DNA of 64,000 bases from Streptomyces peucetius (GTDB taxonomy: Bacteria > Actinomycetota > Actinomycetes > Streptomycetales > Streptomycetaceae), in assembly GCF_025854275.1 (NCBI RefSeq), contig NZ_CP107567.1, positions 1,488,001 through 1,552,000 on the forward strand, given 5' to 3'. Within the stretch, counting starts at the first letter, position 1; every line of letters begins with the position of its first letter. Shown here piece by piece: positions 35,778 to 44,443 of this stretch. Position numbers and translations under genes: made by a program. The notes beneath the pieces were generated by a model. The model searched no databases, was not told the DNA's origin, and saw only the letters and a list, made by a program, of their open reading frames with translations.

Positions 35778-37282
35778 CGGGCGAGCGGGCCCAGGTGGAC
35801 GCGGAGGTCGGGCCGGCTGCGCAGTCCCGGCAGGCGGGCCTGCCGCCAGCCTTGTGCGTACGCAGGCGGGGCGGTGTCCCCCTCGACCACGACGGCGACC
35901 GGCCGGTCCCGGGCGAGTGCGGCGAGCCCGGCGGCGGTGACACTGCCGTCGTGGCCGCCGACCTGGCGCGAGGCGCAGCCGGCCTGGAAGGCGATCCGGG
36001 GTGCTTCCGTTCCGCTGATCACACACGGCGGGCGGACACCCTGACGGCGCAGTTCGGCGGCGATCCGGTCGAACGCCTGCCGGTCGGCACGGCTGCCCAC
36101 CATCTTGCTGTGCAGGACCCCGTACTGGACGGCCAGGTGGCCGGCGATCAGCAGCGCGAGCACGATCGCCACCAGTGGTCTCGGCCGCGCCGCCGTGACG
36201 ATCCACATCAGGCACACCGCCGTCGGCAGCGCGAGGAGGGCATAGGTCGGCAGCAGGAAGCGCGGGGCGGCGTAGCCGATCAGCAGCAGGTACGGGACCG
36301 CCAGAGAGAGCCCGGCCAGCGTCGGCACAACCACGGTGGACGCCTGCCGGCCGCGCACCGCCGCCACCACCCCGCCGACGACGAAGAGCGGCAGCACGAA
36401 CCACCACACTGCGGTGACGGGCTCCTTCCACGGAACGTCGCAGGGGCGGCACAGCGACCACCCGGCCAGCGCGCGCATCTGGTCGCCGAACGCGAGCTGC
36501 CACCCCAGGTCGCCCTGGATCTCGCTGGCCCGCCGCAGCCGCTCCGGGAGACCGCCGTAGCTGACGTACGCCTCGACGATCCAGGGGACGCATCCCACAG
36601 CCGCTCCGGCGGCGAGCACCATCAACAGCGCGGGCCGCCGCCAGGCCCTGACGGCGAGGGAGATGACCGCGAGGGGCGCGACCAGCCAGAAGGCGTCGGA
36701 CGGCCGCATCAGGGCGACGAACGCCGCTCCCACGCCCGTGCCCATGAGGGCGCCGAGTTCCGAGCGGTCGTGGGCGGCCCGCAGGAAGCAGCCGACGGTG
36801 AACAGGGACCCGAGCGCGACCCACAGGTTGGGCATCACCTGCGGTCCGTAGAAGAGCGTGATCCAGAGCCCGGCGAACAGGCCGCCGGCGAGCGCGAGCA
36901 CCCGAGGAGGGAGCAGGCTCCGCCACACCCACAGCGCGAGGAACAGCCCGGCTCCCGACAGGAGGGCCAGATAGACGCGGATGACGTCGACCGACGAGGT
37001 CAGGACCGTCACCGGTGCGACGAGGAAGGTGACGCCCCGGGCGCGCGGCGCGCTGAAGAAGGCGGCCTCGGACCCCCGGGCAACCTGGCTGACGTACACC
37101 GTCTCGTCCCAGCCGAGCGCCGTGCCGGGGTGGAAGAGGGCCAGTTGTGCCAGCGTGTACGCCACGGCGACCGCCGCGGGCCACCGGAAGTCACGGAGGG
37201 CCGGGCGCCGGTCGCCCGGGGACCCGGACGGGTGGTCCCGCGACACGGCGGTCACAGCAGGGGTGTGCGTCATGTCGGCCAC
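35774..37282 (-). CDS. GT-C-type membrane glycosyltransferase (ArnT/PMT-like)
   Basis: This approximately 500-residue membrane protein has about eleven hydrophobic segments and a first extracytoplasmic loop containing the DET motif (TALGWDETVYVSQVARGSEA), typical of GT-C glycosyltransferases that use polyprenyl-phosphate sugars. The C-terminal region after about residue 400 is soluble. Start is uncertain: GTG 37282 or ATG 37273; neither has a good Shine-Dalgarno. The acceptor is unknown; membrane glycosyltransferases of this type modify surface glycans or proteins in streptomycetes. Convergent with corA. I am sure of the architecture but not of the substrate. Confidence 0.75.
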   Translation of the reverse strand: MADMTHTPAVTAVSRDHPSGSPGDRRPALRDFRWPAAVAVAYTLAQLALFHPGTALGWDETVYVSQVARGSEAAFFSAPRARGVTFLVAPVTVLTSSVDVIRVYLALLSGAGLFLALWVWRSLLPPRVLALAGGLFAGLWITLFYGPQVMPNLWVALGSLFTVGCFLRAAHDRSELGALMGTGVGAAFVALMRPSDAFWLVAPLAVISLAVRAWRRPALLMVLAAGAAVGCVPWIVEAYVSYGGLPERLRRASEIQGDLGWQLAFGDQMRALAGWSLCRPCDVPWKEPVTAVWWFVLPLFVVGGVVAAVRGRQASTVVVPTLAGLSLAVPYLLLIGYAAPRFLLPTYALLALPTAVCLMWIVTAARPRPLVAIVLALLIAGHLAVQYGVLHSKMVGSRADRQAFDRIAAELRRQGVRPPCVISGTEAPRIAFQAGCASRQVGGHDGSVTAAGLAALARDRPVAVVVEGDTAPPAYAQGWRQARLPGLRSRPDLRVHLGPLAR

Positions 37283-37375
37283 GCTGCATCGGTGCCGTAC
37301 GGGTCACAACCCGAACCCGCCGGGCGGCGGAACGGCGTCAGCCGAGCGGGTCACCGGCCGTACGGCCGGGCCCGT

Positions 37376-38161
37376 TCAGAAAGCGGGGGCGGCGGTGGCT
37401 GGACCGTCGAGGGCGCCGCGGCGCTCCGGCATCCTCAGGCCCACCATGCGGCGCAGGCCGCAGAGCCGCTCGTACGCGTACATCGCGTGGATGCCGGCGG
37501 CCAGGACCGCGGACTTCGCCCGGGGCCAGTGCAGCAGCCGGCCCATGAGGGCCATGACGGCGAGGCTGACGTCGCGGTGGACCCGGCTCTCGGCCAGCGC
37601 GCACTCGCGCAGTACGCGCTGGATGGTGCGGCCGTGCCCGGCGGCGGCGAGACGGAACAGTTCCTCGTGGCAGTAGGCCAGGTGGTTGTCCTCGTCGTCG
37701 CAGATCATCCGGATGGCCTTGCCGATCTCCGGATGGTCGCCGAAGTACTTCACGAGCAGGTTCATCTGCTCGGCCGCACGCTGCTCCGTGACCCGGCTGT
37801 GCGAGAGGTAGACGACGATGTCGTGCTCCGTGAGGCGCTCCTCGCGGCGCAGCTTCTCATGGGTGAGGCCGATGCCCCGCCGCTCCAGCAGCATGGTGTA
37901 GTCGGTCTCCGGCGGCACCGGGACCGGGTCCAGCTGCCGCTTCTTGAGCAGTGCGTTGAACAGCCGGCCGTGCTTGTCCTCGTCGGCCCCGTGCCGGGTG
38001 ATCTTCGGGGCGAGGTCACTCATGGTCTCGGGGACGAGAGCGGCGATACGGGCGTTCTCCCAGCCTCCCTGAGCCTCGCCGCTGGCGGCGATCGAGCAGA
38101 ACAGCTGAAAGGAGTCGTCGTTGTCGACGATCTCCTGGAAGAGACTCCGGGCCGAGAGCAT
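37376..38161 (-). CDS. Ferritin-like diiron protein
   Basis: This 261-residue protein is mostly helical and has two ExxH motifs (ADEDKHGRLF and DDEDNHLAYCHEE), plus further glutamates (WENARI, VTEQRAAEQM), as expected for a four-helix-bundle diiron carboxylate protein. This could be an oxidase, hydroxylase or iron-handling protein. The start at ATG 38161 follows GGAGG by 8 nt; longer starts are less likely. No ferredoxin or reductase is adjacent. Monocistronic-looking between a membrane gene and an F420-type oxidoreductase. Confidence 0.75.
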   Translation of the reverse strand: MLSARSLFQEIVDNDDSFQLFCSIAASGEAQGGWENARIAALVPETMSDLAPKITRHGADEDKHGRLFNALLKKRQLDPVPVPPETDYTMLLERRGIGLTHEKLRREERLTEHDIVVYLSHSRVTEQRAAEQMNLLVKYFGDHPEIGKAIRMICDDEDNHLAYCHEELFRLAAAGHGRTIQRVLRECALAESRVHRDVSLAVMALMGRLLHWPRAKSAVLAAGIHAMYAYERLCGLRRMVGLRMPERRGALDGPATAAPAF

Positions 38162-38304
38162 GTCTGCCACCTCCGTCGGGCCTTCGGGCATCCGCACGCA
38201 CGAGTCAAATGCGATACCGCCGCCCAGGCAACAGCGAACCCGGACAACTCAACCGAACGGGCCACAGGGCGGCGGCGCACGGCAGCCATGAGGCAGTAAC
38301 CGTC

Positions 38305-38338
38305 ACGGCCGTCGCGCGTTGTACCGCGTGACGGCCGT
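38305..38338 (-). terminator. Terminator after F420-type oxidoreductase
   Basis: ACGGCCGTCGCGC (38305-38317) pairs with GCGTGACGGCCGT (38326-38338) with one G-T pair, downstream of the LLM gene on the minus strand. Confidence 0.7.
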
Positions 38339-38391
38339 GGCGGGGAAGACCCCCGAGCCCCCACCACGGCCGCAGGCTTGCCCCGGCGTGC

Positions 38392-39441
38392 TCAGGCGAG
38401 GCCGGCGCGCTCCAGGGCCTCGGTACCGGCGCGCAGTGCGGTGATCCGCTCGTCGAGCGTGAAGCCTGCTGGCGAGAGGGTCAGGGTGGTGACACCCGCC
38501 GCCGCGTACGCCTGCATCCGGTCGGCGATCCGCTCCACCGGGCCCAGCAGCGCGGTCTGGTCGATCAGCGTGTGCGGGACGGCGGCGGCCGCGCCGGCCT
38601 TGTCGCCGCCGAGGTACTTGTCCTGGATCTCGGCGGCTTCCTTCTCGTAACCCATGCGCTGCGCGAGCTGGTTGTAGAAGTTCTGCTTCCGGCTGCCCAT
38701 GCCGCCGACGTAGAGCGCCGTGTACGGCCGGAACATGTCGGCCAGGCCGGCCACGTCGTCGCCTACCGCGAGCGGCAGGGTCGGGCAGACGTCGAAGCCG
38801 TCCATCGGCTTGCCGGCCTTCTCGCGGCCCGCGCGGATGTGCCGCAGCGCGGTGTCCTCCATGTGGTCGGCGGACGGGAAGATCAGCAGGGCGCCGTCGG
38901 CGATCTCGCCGGTCTGCTCGAGATTCCTGGGGCCGATCGCCGCGATGTAGAGCGGGATGTGCTCGCGCTGCGGGTGGACGGTGAGCTTGATCGGCTTGCC
39001 CGGACCGTCGGGCAGCGGCAGCGTCCAGTGCTCCCCCTCGTACGAGAGGCGCTCGCGGGACATCGCCTTGCGGACGATCTCGACGTACTCGCGGGTGCGG
39101 GCCAGCGGCTTGTCGAACTTGACGCCGTACCAGCCCTCGGAGACCTGCGGTCCCGAGACACCCAGTCCGAGACGGAACCGGCCGCCGGAGAGCGAGTCCA
39201 GCGTGGCCGCGGTCATCGCGGTCATGGCGGGCTGGCGGGCCGGGATCTGGAGGATCGCGGAACCGACGTCGATGCGCTCGGTCTGGGCGGCGACCCAGCT
39301 GAGCACGGTCGGCGCGTCCGAGCCGTACGCCTCCGCGGCCCAGCAGACGTCGTAGCCGAGCCTGTCGGCCTCCTGCGCGACGGCGAGGTTGTCGCCGTCC
39401 ATGCCCGCGCCCCAGTAGCCGAGGTTGATGCCGAGCCGCAT
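38392..39441 (-). CDS. LLM-class (F420-dependent) oxidoreductase
   Basis: This 349-residue luciferase-like TIM-barrel oxidoreductase starts MRLGINLGYWGAGMDG and has typical family phrases: AQEADRLGYDVCWAAEAYGSDAP, IDVGSAILQIPARQPAMTAM, GGRFRLGLGVSGPQVSEGWYG and PLYIAAIGPRNLE. Relatives in actinobacteria use coenzyme F420. Its substrate is unknown. The ATG at 39441 follows AGAGGAG. A perfect palindrome lies 13 bp upstream of the start, which suggests repression by a TetR-type protein not encoded here. Divergent from the aldo/keto reductase. Confidence 0.88.
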   Translation of the reverse strand: MRLGINLGYWGAGMDGDNLAVAQEADRLGYDVCWAAEAYGSDAPTVLSWVAAQTERIDVGSAILQIPARQPAMTAMTAATLDSLSGGRFRLGLGVSGPQVSEGWYGVKFDKPLARTREYVEIVRKAMSRERLSYEGEHWTLPLPDGPGKPIKLTVHPQREHIPLYIAAIGPRNLEQTGEIADGALLIFPSADHMEDTALRHIRAGREKAGKPMDGFDVCPTLPLAVGDDVAGLADMFRPYTALYVGGMGSRKQNFYNQLAQRMGYEKEAAEIQDKYLGGDKAGAAAAVPHTLIDQTALLGPVERIADRMQAYAAAGVTTLTLSPAGFTLDERITALRAGTEALERAGLA

Positions 39442-39453
39442 AACCGCTCCTCT

Positions 39454-39467
39454 TTACTGATCAGTAA
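39454..39467. promoter_or_regulatory. Perfect 14-bp palindrome, TetR-type operator candidate
   Basis: TTACTGATCAGTAA lies 13 bp before the LLM oxidoreductase start, in the gap shared with the aldo/keto reductase. Its AT-rich outer bases and ACTGATCAGT core resemble TetR-family operators. No regulator gene is adjacent. Confidence 0.55.
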
Positions 39468-39570
39468 CGTGCCGGTCCCCGGACTCTAGCGCGGGGCGGC
39501 GCATCCGTGGAGGGGCGCGTTGTCCACAGCCTCTCTCGGGGGTGCGCCCCGGCCAGTAATCTCAGCGCCC

Positions 39571-40554
39571 ATGGAGCAGAGGCATCTCGGCCGTACCGGC
39601 CTGCGCGTGTCCCGGATCGGACTCGGCACCCTGACCTGGGGCCGGGACACCGACGAGCACGACGCCGCCGAGCAGTTGAAGGTCTTCTGGGAGGCCGGCG
39701 GCACGCTGATCGACACCGCCGACGTGTACGGCGGCGGGGAGGCCGAGTATCTGCTGGGCCGGCTGGTCGAACGGCTGGTGCCGCGCGAGGACCTGGTGAT
39801 GGCCACGAAGGCCGGCAGCGTGCCGGACCCCGACCGGCGCTTCGACGGCTCGCGCGGCCATCTGCTCGCCGCCCTCGACGCGTCGCTGTCGCGGCTGGGC
39901 ACGGAGTACGTGGATCTGTGGCAGGTCCACGCCTTCGACCCGGGCACACCCCTGGAAGAGACGCTCCAGACACTGGACATCGCGGTCAGCAGCGGACGGG
40001 CACGGTACGCGGGCGTGTCCAACTTCAGCGGCTGGCAGCTGGCGAAGGCGGCGACCTGGCAGCTCGCGGCGCCGGGATCGCGCACCCGGCTCGCGAGTAC
40101 GCAGATGGAGTACTCGCTGCTGCAGCGGGGCGTGGAACGGGAGGTGCTGCCCGCGGCGCTCGACCTGGGGGTGGGGCTGCTGCCGTCGTCCCCGCTGGGG
40201 CGCGGGGTGCTCACGGGCAAGTACCGGACCGCCACGCCGTCCGACTCCCGGGGCGCGTCGGAACAGATGGCGCCCTTCGTGGAGCCGTACCTGGACGAGG
40301 CGGCGAGCAGCATCGTGGACGCGGTCGCCACGGCGGCGGACGGCCTGGCGGCGACGCCGCTGGAGGTGGCGCTGGCGTGGGTCCGCGACCGGCCCGGCGT
40401 GGTGGCGCCGATCGTCGGCGCGCGCAACGCTCAGCAGCTGAGAGCGGCGTTGTCGGTGGAGGCGCTTAGTCTTCCTGACGAGATCTGCCAGGCGCTCGAC
40501 GATGTGTCGGCGCCCGTGCACCGCTATCCCGACCAGGACTGGAGCACGCTGTGA
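39571..40554 (+). CDS. Aldo/keto reductase
   Basis: This 327-residue NADPH-dependent reductase has the AKR fold: a catalytic tetrad with IDTADVYGGGEAEYLLG (Asp, Tyr), ATKAG (Lys) and WQVHAFDPGTPLEETL (His), and the cofactor-binding C-terminal IVGARNAQQLRAAL. It starts with MEQRHLGRTGLRVSRIGLGTLTWG at ATG 39571. The gene end overlaps the next gene in a GTGA arrangement (40551-40554), so the RecD2-like protein is translationally coupled to it. Physiological substrate unknown. Confidence 0.92.
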   Translation: MEQRHLGRTGLRVSRIGLGTLTWGRDTDEHDAAEQLKVFWEAGGTLIDTADVYGGGEAEYLLGRLVERLVPREDLVMATKAGSVPDPDRRFDGSRGHLLAALDASLSRLGTEYVDLWQVHAFDPGTPLEETLQTLDIAVSSGRARYAGVSNFSGWQLAKAATWQLAAPGSRTRLASTQMEYSLLQRGVEREVLPAALDLGVGLLPSSPLGRGVLTGKYRTATPSDSRGASEQMAPFVEPYLDEAASSIVDAVATAADGLAATPLEVALAWVRDRPGVVAPIVGARNAQQLRAALSVEALSLPDEICQALDDVSAPVHRYPDQDWSTL

Positions 40555-43331
40555 CTGCGCGTTCCCGGGGGACCTCCCCCGGTTCCCCCGCCGACTCCCC
40601 CTCTCCCCCGCCCGCCCCGGCGGACGCCGGAGGCGTCCCGGGCGAAACACCCGCACCGGCGGGCCCCGCCGATGCGCCTGGCGCGGCGGGCGCCGAAGGC
40701 GTCGCCGGCGGATCGGACGACGCGGCAGCCACCGGGGCGCCGGGCGGGGCGGCACACGGTGATGCCGAAGGCATCGCGGGCGAGGCGGCAGCCGAAGGCC
40801 CGCCCGGCGGCGCCGACCACGGCAGCCAGGGCGCCGCCCAAGGCCCGCCCGGCGATGCCGGCCCCGGGACGGCGGAGCCCGGCCAGGAGGAGGGGCACGC
40901 GGACGCGGACGCCCGCGAGGACGCGCCCGGCGACGACGAGGCGCGGGAGACCGACTCCGGGACCGCGGAGCCCGGCCAGGAGCCGAGCGCGGCATCCGAC
41001 GAGGAGGGGCACGCAGACGCGGCGGCCCGCGAGGACGCGCCCGGCGACGACAAGGCGCGGAAAACCGACTCCAGGACGGCGGAGCCCGGCCACGGGCCGG
41101 ACGCTACGGACCGCCGGGACGCCACCGACGCGCCCGGCGACAACGACGAGGCGCGGGAGGCCGACTCCGGGACCGCGGAGGCCGGCTCCGGGCCTGATGC
41201 GACAGGCCGCCGGGACGCCGGCGACGTGCCCAGCCGCAGCGGCGGTGGGGCTGGTGCGGCAGAGAACGCTCGCAGTGGAGAGACGGCGGACGCCGTGCCC
41301 GGGGAGGCACCGGCAGGGGCCGCGTCCGATGAGGGCGGGGAGGCCGGCGAGGGGCTGAGTGAGGCGGAGGCCGAGATCGCCGCGCAGCGGGAGCTGCGGG
41401 AGCGGATCGAGCGGCGGAAGGCCGAGCGGGAGGCGCCCATCGCCAGCGGGGCGAAGCTCAGCGGGAAGGCCGCCGACCTGCTCGCCGCCGTACGAGCGGT
41501 GGAGAGCGGCGAGAAGCCGGCCGCGGACGCCTTCGCGTCGCCCGCCCCCGAGCCGCGGCGCGCCGCCCCCGCGGCGCCCACCGCACGGCCGGTCCCAAGG
41601 AAGCCGGCCGAGCCCGGTGAAGCCGCCGTCGCGGCCGTGCGCAGCCTGCTCGTGAAGGGCGGCGCCCCCGAGGGCCTCGCCGGTCAGGCCGCCGAGGTCC
41701 TGGGCGAGGCGGCCGGCGACGTTCTCGCAGAGGACCCCTGGCGGCTGCTCTCCGTGCCCGGGGTGCGGCCGGAGCAGGCGGACGGGTTCGCCCGGGCGCT
41801 GCTCGGGCCGGACGCCGGGCCCGGCGACGAGCGCCGGACCTCTGCGCTCGTCACGTGGCTGCTGGAGCGGGCCGCTCTCATGGGACACACGGCACTCGAG
41901 GCTCCGGCGGTCCGAGCCGCGCTCGCGGAGCGGTCCGTGCCCGATCCTGACGGGGCCGTCCAGCAGGCCGTCGCGGACGGCACCGTCCTGGTCTTCCAGG
42001 ACGGCGTCGACGAGGACGGGGGCGAGGAGGACGACGAGAGCCGCACCGTGCCCGTCCTGCTCGGTCTCGACCGGTACGCGATGGCGGAGGAGAGCCTCGC
42101 GGACGGCCTGGCCAGGCTGGTCAGGACGGGACCCGCCGACGTCTGGGAGGGGCCCGAGCTCGTGCGGGCCGCGGGAGCGCACGGTCTGGTCGTGCACACC
42201 GGCGGCGAGGCGTCCCGCGCCGAGCCCGTCGCGCTCGCGGAGACCGCCCGCCGCCTGGGCCTGCGGGCCGTCGTGGCCGTGCACGCGGAGAACGGAGTGC
42301 GCAGGCTCGGACCGGACGCGGCCGCCGTGACCGTCGCCGCCCTGCTGGACGGCACTGCCGGGCCCGGCCGCGACGAGGACGGCGCGTTCGCGCTGGACCT
42401 GCTCGTCGTGCTGGACGCACCGCAACTGGACGTGGAGACCGCCGCGATGCTCGTGGAGTCCATGCCGGACGGCGGGCGGCTGGTGCTCGCGGGGGACCCC
42501 GGCGTGCTCTCCGGGGCGGGCGCGGGCCGGGTCTTCCAGGACCTGCTGGCGGCCCGGGTGTGCCCGCAGGTCGCGTCGCGTACGCCCGACCCGGGGCCGC
42601 TCGGCGAGCTGGTGTCGGGCATCGGCATCGGTGAGCTGAACCAGGTCGCGGCCCCGGGCAGGGAAATCGTGATCGTCCCGGTGCGAGACGCAGGCGAGGC
42701 CGTGCACCGTACGGTGCAGCTCGTCGTCGACTCCGTGCCGCGCGCCATCGGGGTGCCCGCCGAGCAGACCCAGGTCATCACCGTGGGGCACGGCGGCTCC
42801 GCCGGCACCCGTGAGCTCAACGCGGCACTCAAGCAGCGTCTCAACCCCGGCGGCGGCCGTTTCGCCGGCTTCGACCCCGGCGACCGGGTGGCGTACGCCC
42901 CGGCGCCCGGCCGGACGCTCACCGGCACGGTCGTCTCGGCGGACGCGGCCGGACTGCATCTGGACTGCGAGGGCATCGCGACGGTCGTGCCGAGGGAACG
43001 GGTCGAATCGGCGCTGCGCCACGGCTGGGCGCTGACCGCGCACCAGGCCGAGGGCATGCGCTGGCCGGCCGTGGTCGTCGTCCTGCCGGGAGACGCGGCG
43101 CAGGCGCTGAGCAGGCCGTGGGTGTACACGGCGTTCGGTCGCGCCGAGCGGCATCTTTCGGTGGTGCACGGCGTGGACCAGGCGCTGCCGCAGGCGGTCG
43201 CCGAGCGCCCCGGCCCCGGGCGCACCACCAGGCTGCGCACTTTGCTGGAGGGCCTGCTCGCCGAGCCCGCGGCACAGCCTCAGCCGCAGCCCCAGCCGCA
43301 GGCACCGTCACAGGCACGGCAGGCGCTGTGA
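40551..43331 (+). CDS. RecD2-like helicase relative with degenerate ATPase motifs
   Basis: This 926-residue protein has a disordered Pro/Ala/Gly/Glu-rich N terminus (about residues 1-260) with three imperfect copies of an APGD-EAR-TDSGTA unit. The rest aligns with the RecD2 plan: helix-hairpin-helix region (EDPWRLLSVPGVRPEQADGFARAL), helicase core, an SH3-like insert (FDPGDRVAYAPAPGRTLTGTV) and a late helicase motif (WALTAHQAEGMRWPAVVVVL). The expected Walker A GPGTGKTT is replaced by HTGGEASRAEPVAL (near residue 547), and Walker B DEAS by DAPQ (near residue 622); the GD motif is kept (LVLAGDPGVLS). ATP hydrolysis is therefore unlikely, and a structural or DNA-binding role is inferred. The GTG at 40551 overlaps the aldo/keto reductase stop. 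Confidence 0.75.
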   Translation: MTARSRGTSPGSPADSPSPPPAPADAGGVPGETPAPAGPADAPGAAGAEGVAGGSDDAAATGAPGGAAHGDAEGIAGEAAAEGPPGGADHGSQGAAQGPPGDAGPGTAEPGQEEGHADADAREDAPGDDEARETDSGTAEPGQEPSAASDEEGHADAAAREDAPGDDKARKTDSRTAEPGHGPDATDRRDATDAPGDNDEAREADSGTAEAGSGPDATGRRDAGDVPSRSGGGAGAAENARSGETADAVPGEAPAGAASDEGGEAGEGLSEAEAEIAAQRELRERIERRKAEREAPIASGAKLSGKAADLLAAVRAVESGEKPAADAFASPAPEPRRAAPAAPTARPVPRKPAEPGEAAVAAVRSLLVKGGAPEGLAGQAAEVLGEAAGDVLAEDPWRLLSVPGVRPEQADGFARALLGPDAGPGDERRTSALVTWLLERAALMGHTALEAPAVRAALAERSVPDPDGAVQQAVADGTVLVFQDGVDEDGGEEDDESRTVPVLLGLDRYAMAEESLADGLARLVRTGPADVWEGPELVRAAGAHGLVVHTGGEASRAEPVALAETARRLGLRAVVAVHAENGVRRLGPDAAAVTVAALLDGTAGPGRDEDGAFALDLLVVLDAPQLDVETAAMLVESMPDGGRLVLAGDPGVLSGAGAGRVFQDLLAARVCPQVASRTPDPGPLGELVSGIGIGELNQVAAPGREIVIVPVRDAGEAVHRTVQLVVDSVPRAIGVPAEQTQVITVGHGGSAGTRELNAALKQRLNPGGGRFAGFDPGDRVAYAPAPGRTLTGTVVSADAAGLHLDCEGIATVVPRERVESALRHGWALTAHQAEGMRWPAVVVVLPGDAAQALSRPWVYTAFGRAERHLSVVHGVDQALPQAVAERPGPGRTTRLRTLLEGLLAEPAAQPQPQPQPQAPSQARQAL

Positions 43332-43336
43332 ACGGC

Positions 43337-43375
43337 CCCGGCCCGGGACGACCACGCGGGTCGTCCCGGGCCGGG
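43337..43375. terminator. Bidirectional terminator, 17-bp stem
   Basis: CCCGGCCCGGGACGACC (43337-43353) pairs perfectly with 43359-43375, with a 5-nt loop, between the RecD2-like gene and a convergent hypothetical gene. Confidence 0.85.
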
Positions 43376-43420
43376 ATCGGCGACGGCACCGTGCAACCGG
43401 ATGCGACCGGCGCGGGCCGG

Positions 43421-44080
43421 TCAGGACTCGTCGTCGGGGGCCGTCATCTCCTCGCGCAGCTCGTCCTCGTCGAAGACCGAGCTGACGTCGAACCGGCAGA
43501 CGACCCGCTCGGGGTCGGCCTGGTCGAAGGGGACGCTCAGCCACTCCCCCGGCTCCGGAAGTTCGTCGGCCGCGGACACCCACAGTGTGGAGTCGCCCTC
43601 CTCGAGGCCGAATTCCTTGTGCCGGGACGCGATTTCATCCGGCTCGAACTCACCGAAGAGCACCCCCAGGGCCGCATGCACGCTGGCACCGACGACCGGG
43701 GTGGTCAGCCCGTCCTCGTCCCCGTCCTGGTCGAGGTCCGCGATGCGCTGCGCCTGCGCCAGCAGCCGCTGGGGCTCCACCACGGCGTAGTCCCGGCGGA
43801 TCAGCACGCTCAGCGCGTTCGGCTCCTCGGGGCCCGCGTAGGGCGGCAGTGAATCGTCCGCACCGGGGATCTCGAAGGGGGTGACCTCGTCATACCGGTC
43901 GTAGAGCCGCTCGTCGTACGCCTCGGCCGCCGCGGCGAGCGCGTTGAAGGCGTCGTAGACGGCCGGGTCGTCGTCTCCGGTGCGGTTCTCGACCGCCTCG
44001 AGGTGACGGTCCAGTGCGGCTTTGACCGCCTCGGCGGCGGCACGTACCTCGGCAGCGGTGGGCTGCGCAGCATCAGACAT
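43421..44080 (-). CDS. Hypothetical acidic protein
   Basis: I do not recognise a characterised family. The 219-residue protein is strongly acidic and soluble, with no signal or membrane segment. An N-terminal helical region (VRAAAEAVKAALDRHLEAVENR...DAFNALAAAAEAYDERLYDRYDEVTPFEI) is followed by a globular part (ALSVLIRRDYAVVEPQRLLAQAQ...GDSTLWVSAADELPEPGEWLSVPF). The ATG at 44080 is 47 bp from the divergent small gene at 44128, and the two probably share a promoter region. Conserved-looking in streptomycetes, but without function. Confidence 0.75.
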   Translation of the reverse strand: MSDAAQPTAAEVRAAAEAVKAALDRHLEAVENRTGDDDPAVYDAFNALAAAAEAYDERLYDRYDEVTPFEIPGADDSLPPYAGPEEPNALSVLIRRDYAVVEPQRLLAQAQRIADLDQDGDEDGLTTPVVGASVHAALGVLFGEFEPDEIASRHKEFGLEEGDSTLWVSAADELPEPGEWLSVPFDQADPERVVCRFDVSSVFDEDELREEMTAPDDES

Positions 44081-44127
44081 AGTGCAGACGCTATCCGTAC
44101 CGGGGTGCTGCCCGCACAATAGATGCG

Positions 44128-44316
44128 ATGCCGGAATACGAATTTGTCGACGTGTACGTACCTCGCGGGGTCTCCCGCAAGGAGGCGACCCGTCTGCTGA
44201 CCGACCATGCCGAGTACGGACACTGGGAGTTGGACCGACTGACCCTGCACCGGGACGGCAGCCGCAGAGTGCGGCTCCGCCGGCGCATCATCCGCCAGGT
44301 GCGGGCCACCTGGTGA
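44128..44316 (+). CDS. DUF5703-type small protein
   Basis: This 62-residue protein reads MPEYEFVDVYVPRGVSRKEATRLL, then a Tyr/His region and an Arg-rich C terminus ending RRIIRQVRATW. I recognise it as the small streptomycete family DUF5703; function unknown. Its C-terminal half is very basic, suggesting nucleic-acid or membrane contact, but that is inference. The ATG at 44128 lies in a 47-bp gap from the divergent acidic protein. It is followed by a bidirectional terminator shared with chpC. Confidence 0.8.
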   Translation: MPEYEFVDVYVPRGVSRKEATRLLTDHAEYGHWELDRLTLHRDGSRRVRLRRRIIRQVRATW

Positions 44317-44350
44317 TCACCGCTGGTGATCAGAGGCAGGACCAAACGAA

Positions 44351-44382
44351 GGAGCGGGCCCCGCAACTGCGGGACCCGCTCC
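44351..44382. terminator. Bidirectional terminator, DUF5703 gene / chpC
   Basis: GGAGCGGGCCCCGC (44351-44364) pairs with GCGGGACCCGCTCC (44369-44382) with one mismatch and a 4-nt loop, between convergent genes. Confidence 0.8.
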
Positions 44383-44443
44383 TCTGCGTACGGCAGGCCG
44401 GAACCCGGCCGGGGTCCGTGCCCGGGCCGGGTCCGGCGCGCCC

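Noticed and set aside
35795..38299. 834-codon plus-strand frame
   Set aside because: Mirror of the GT-C and ferritin-like genes; charged low-complexity translation.
40524..43169. 881-codon minus-strand frame opposite the RecD2-like gene
   Set aside because: No recognisable domains; the plus-strand frame has helicase motifs and a coupled start.
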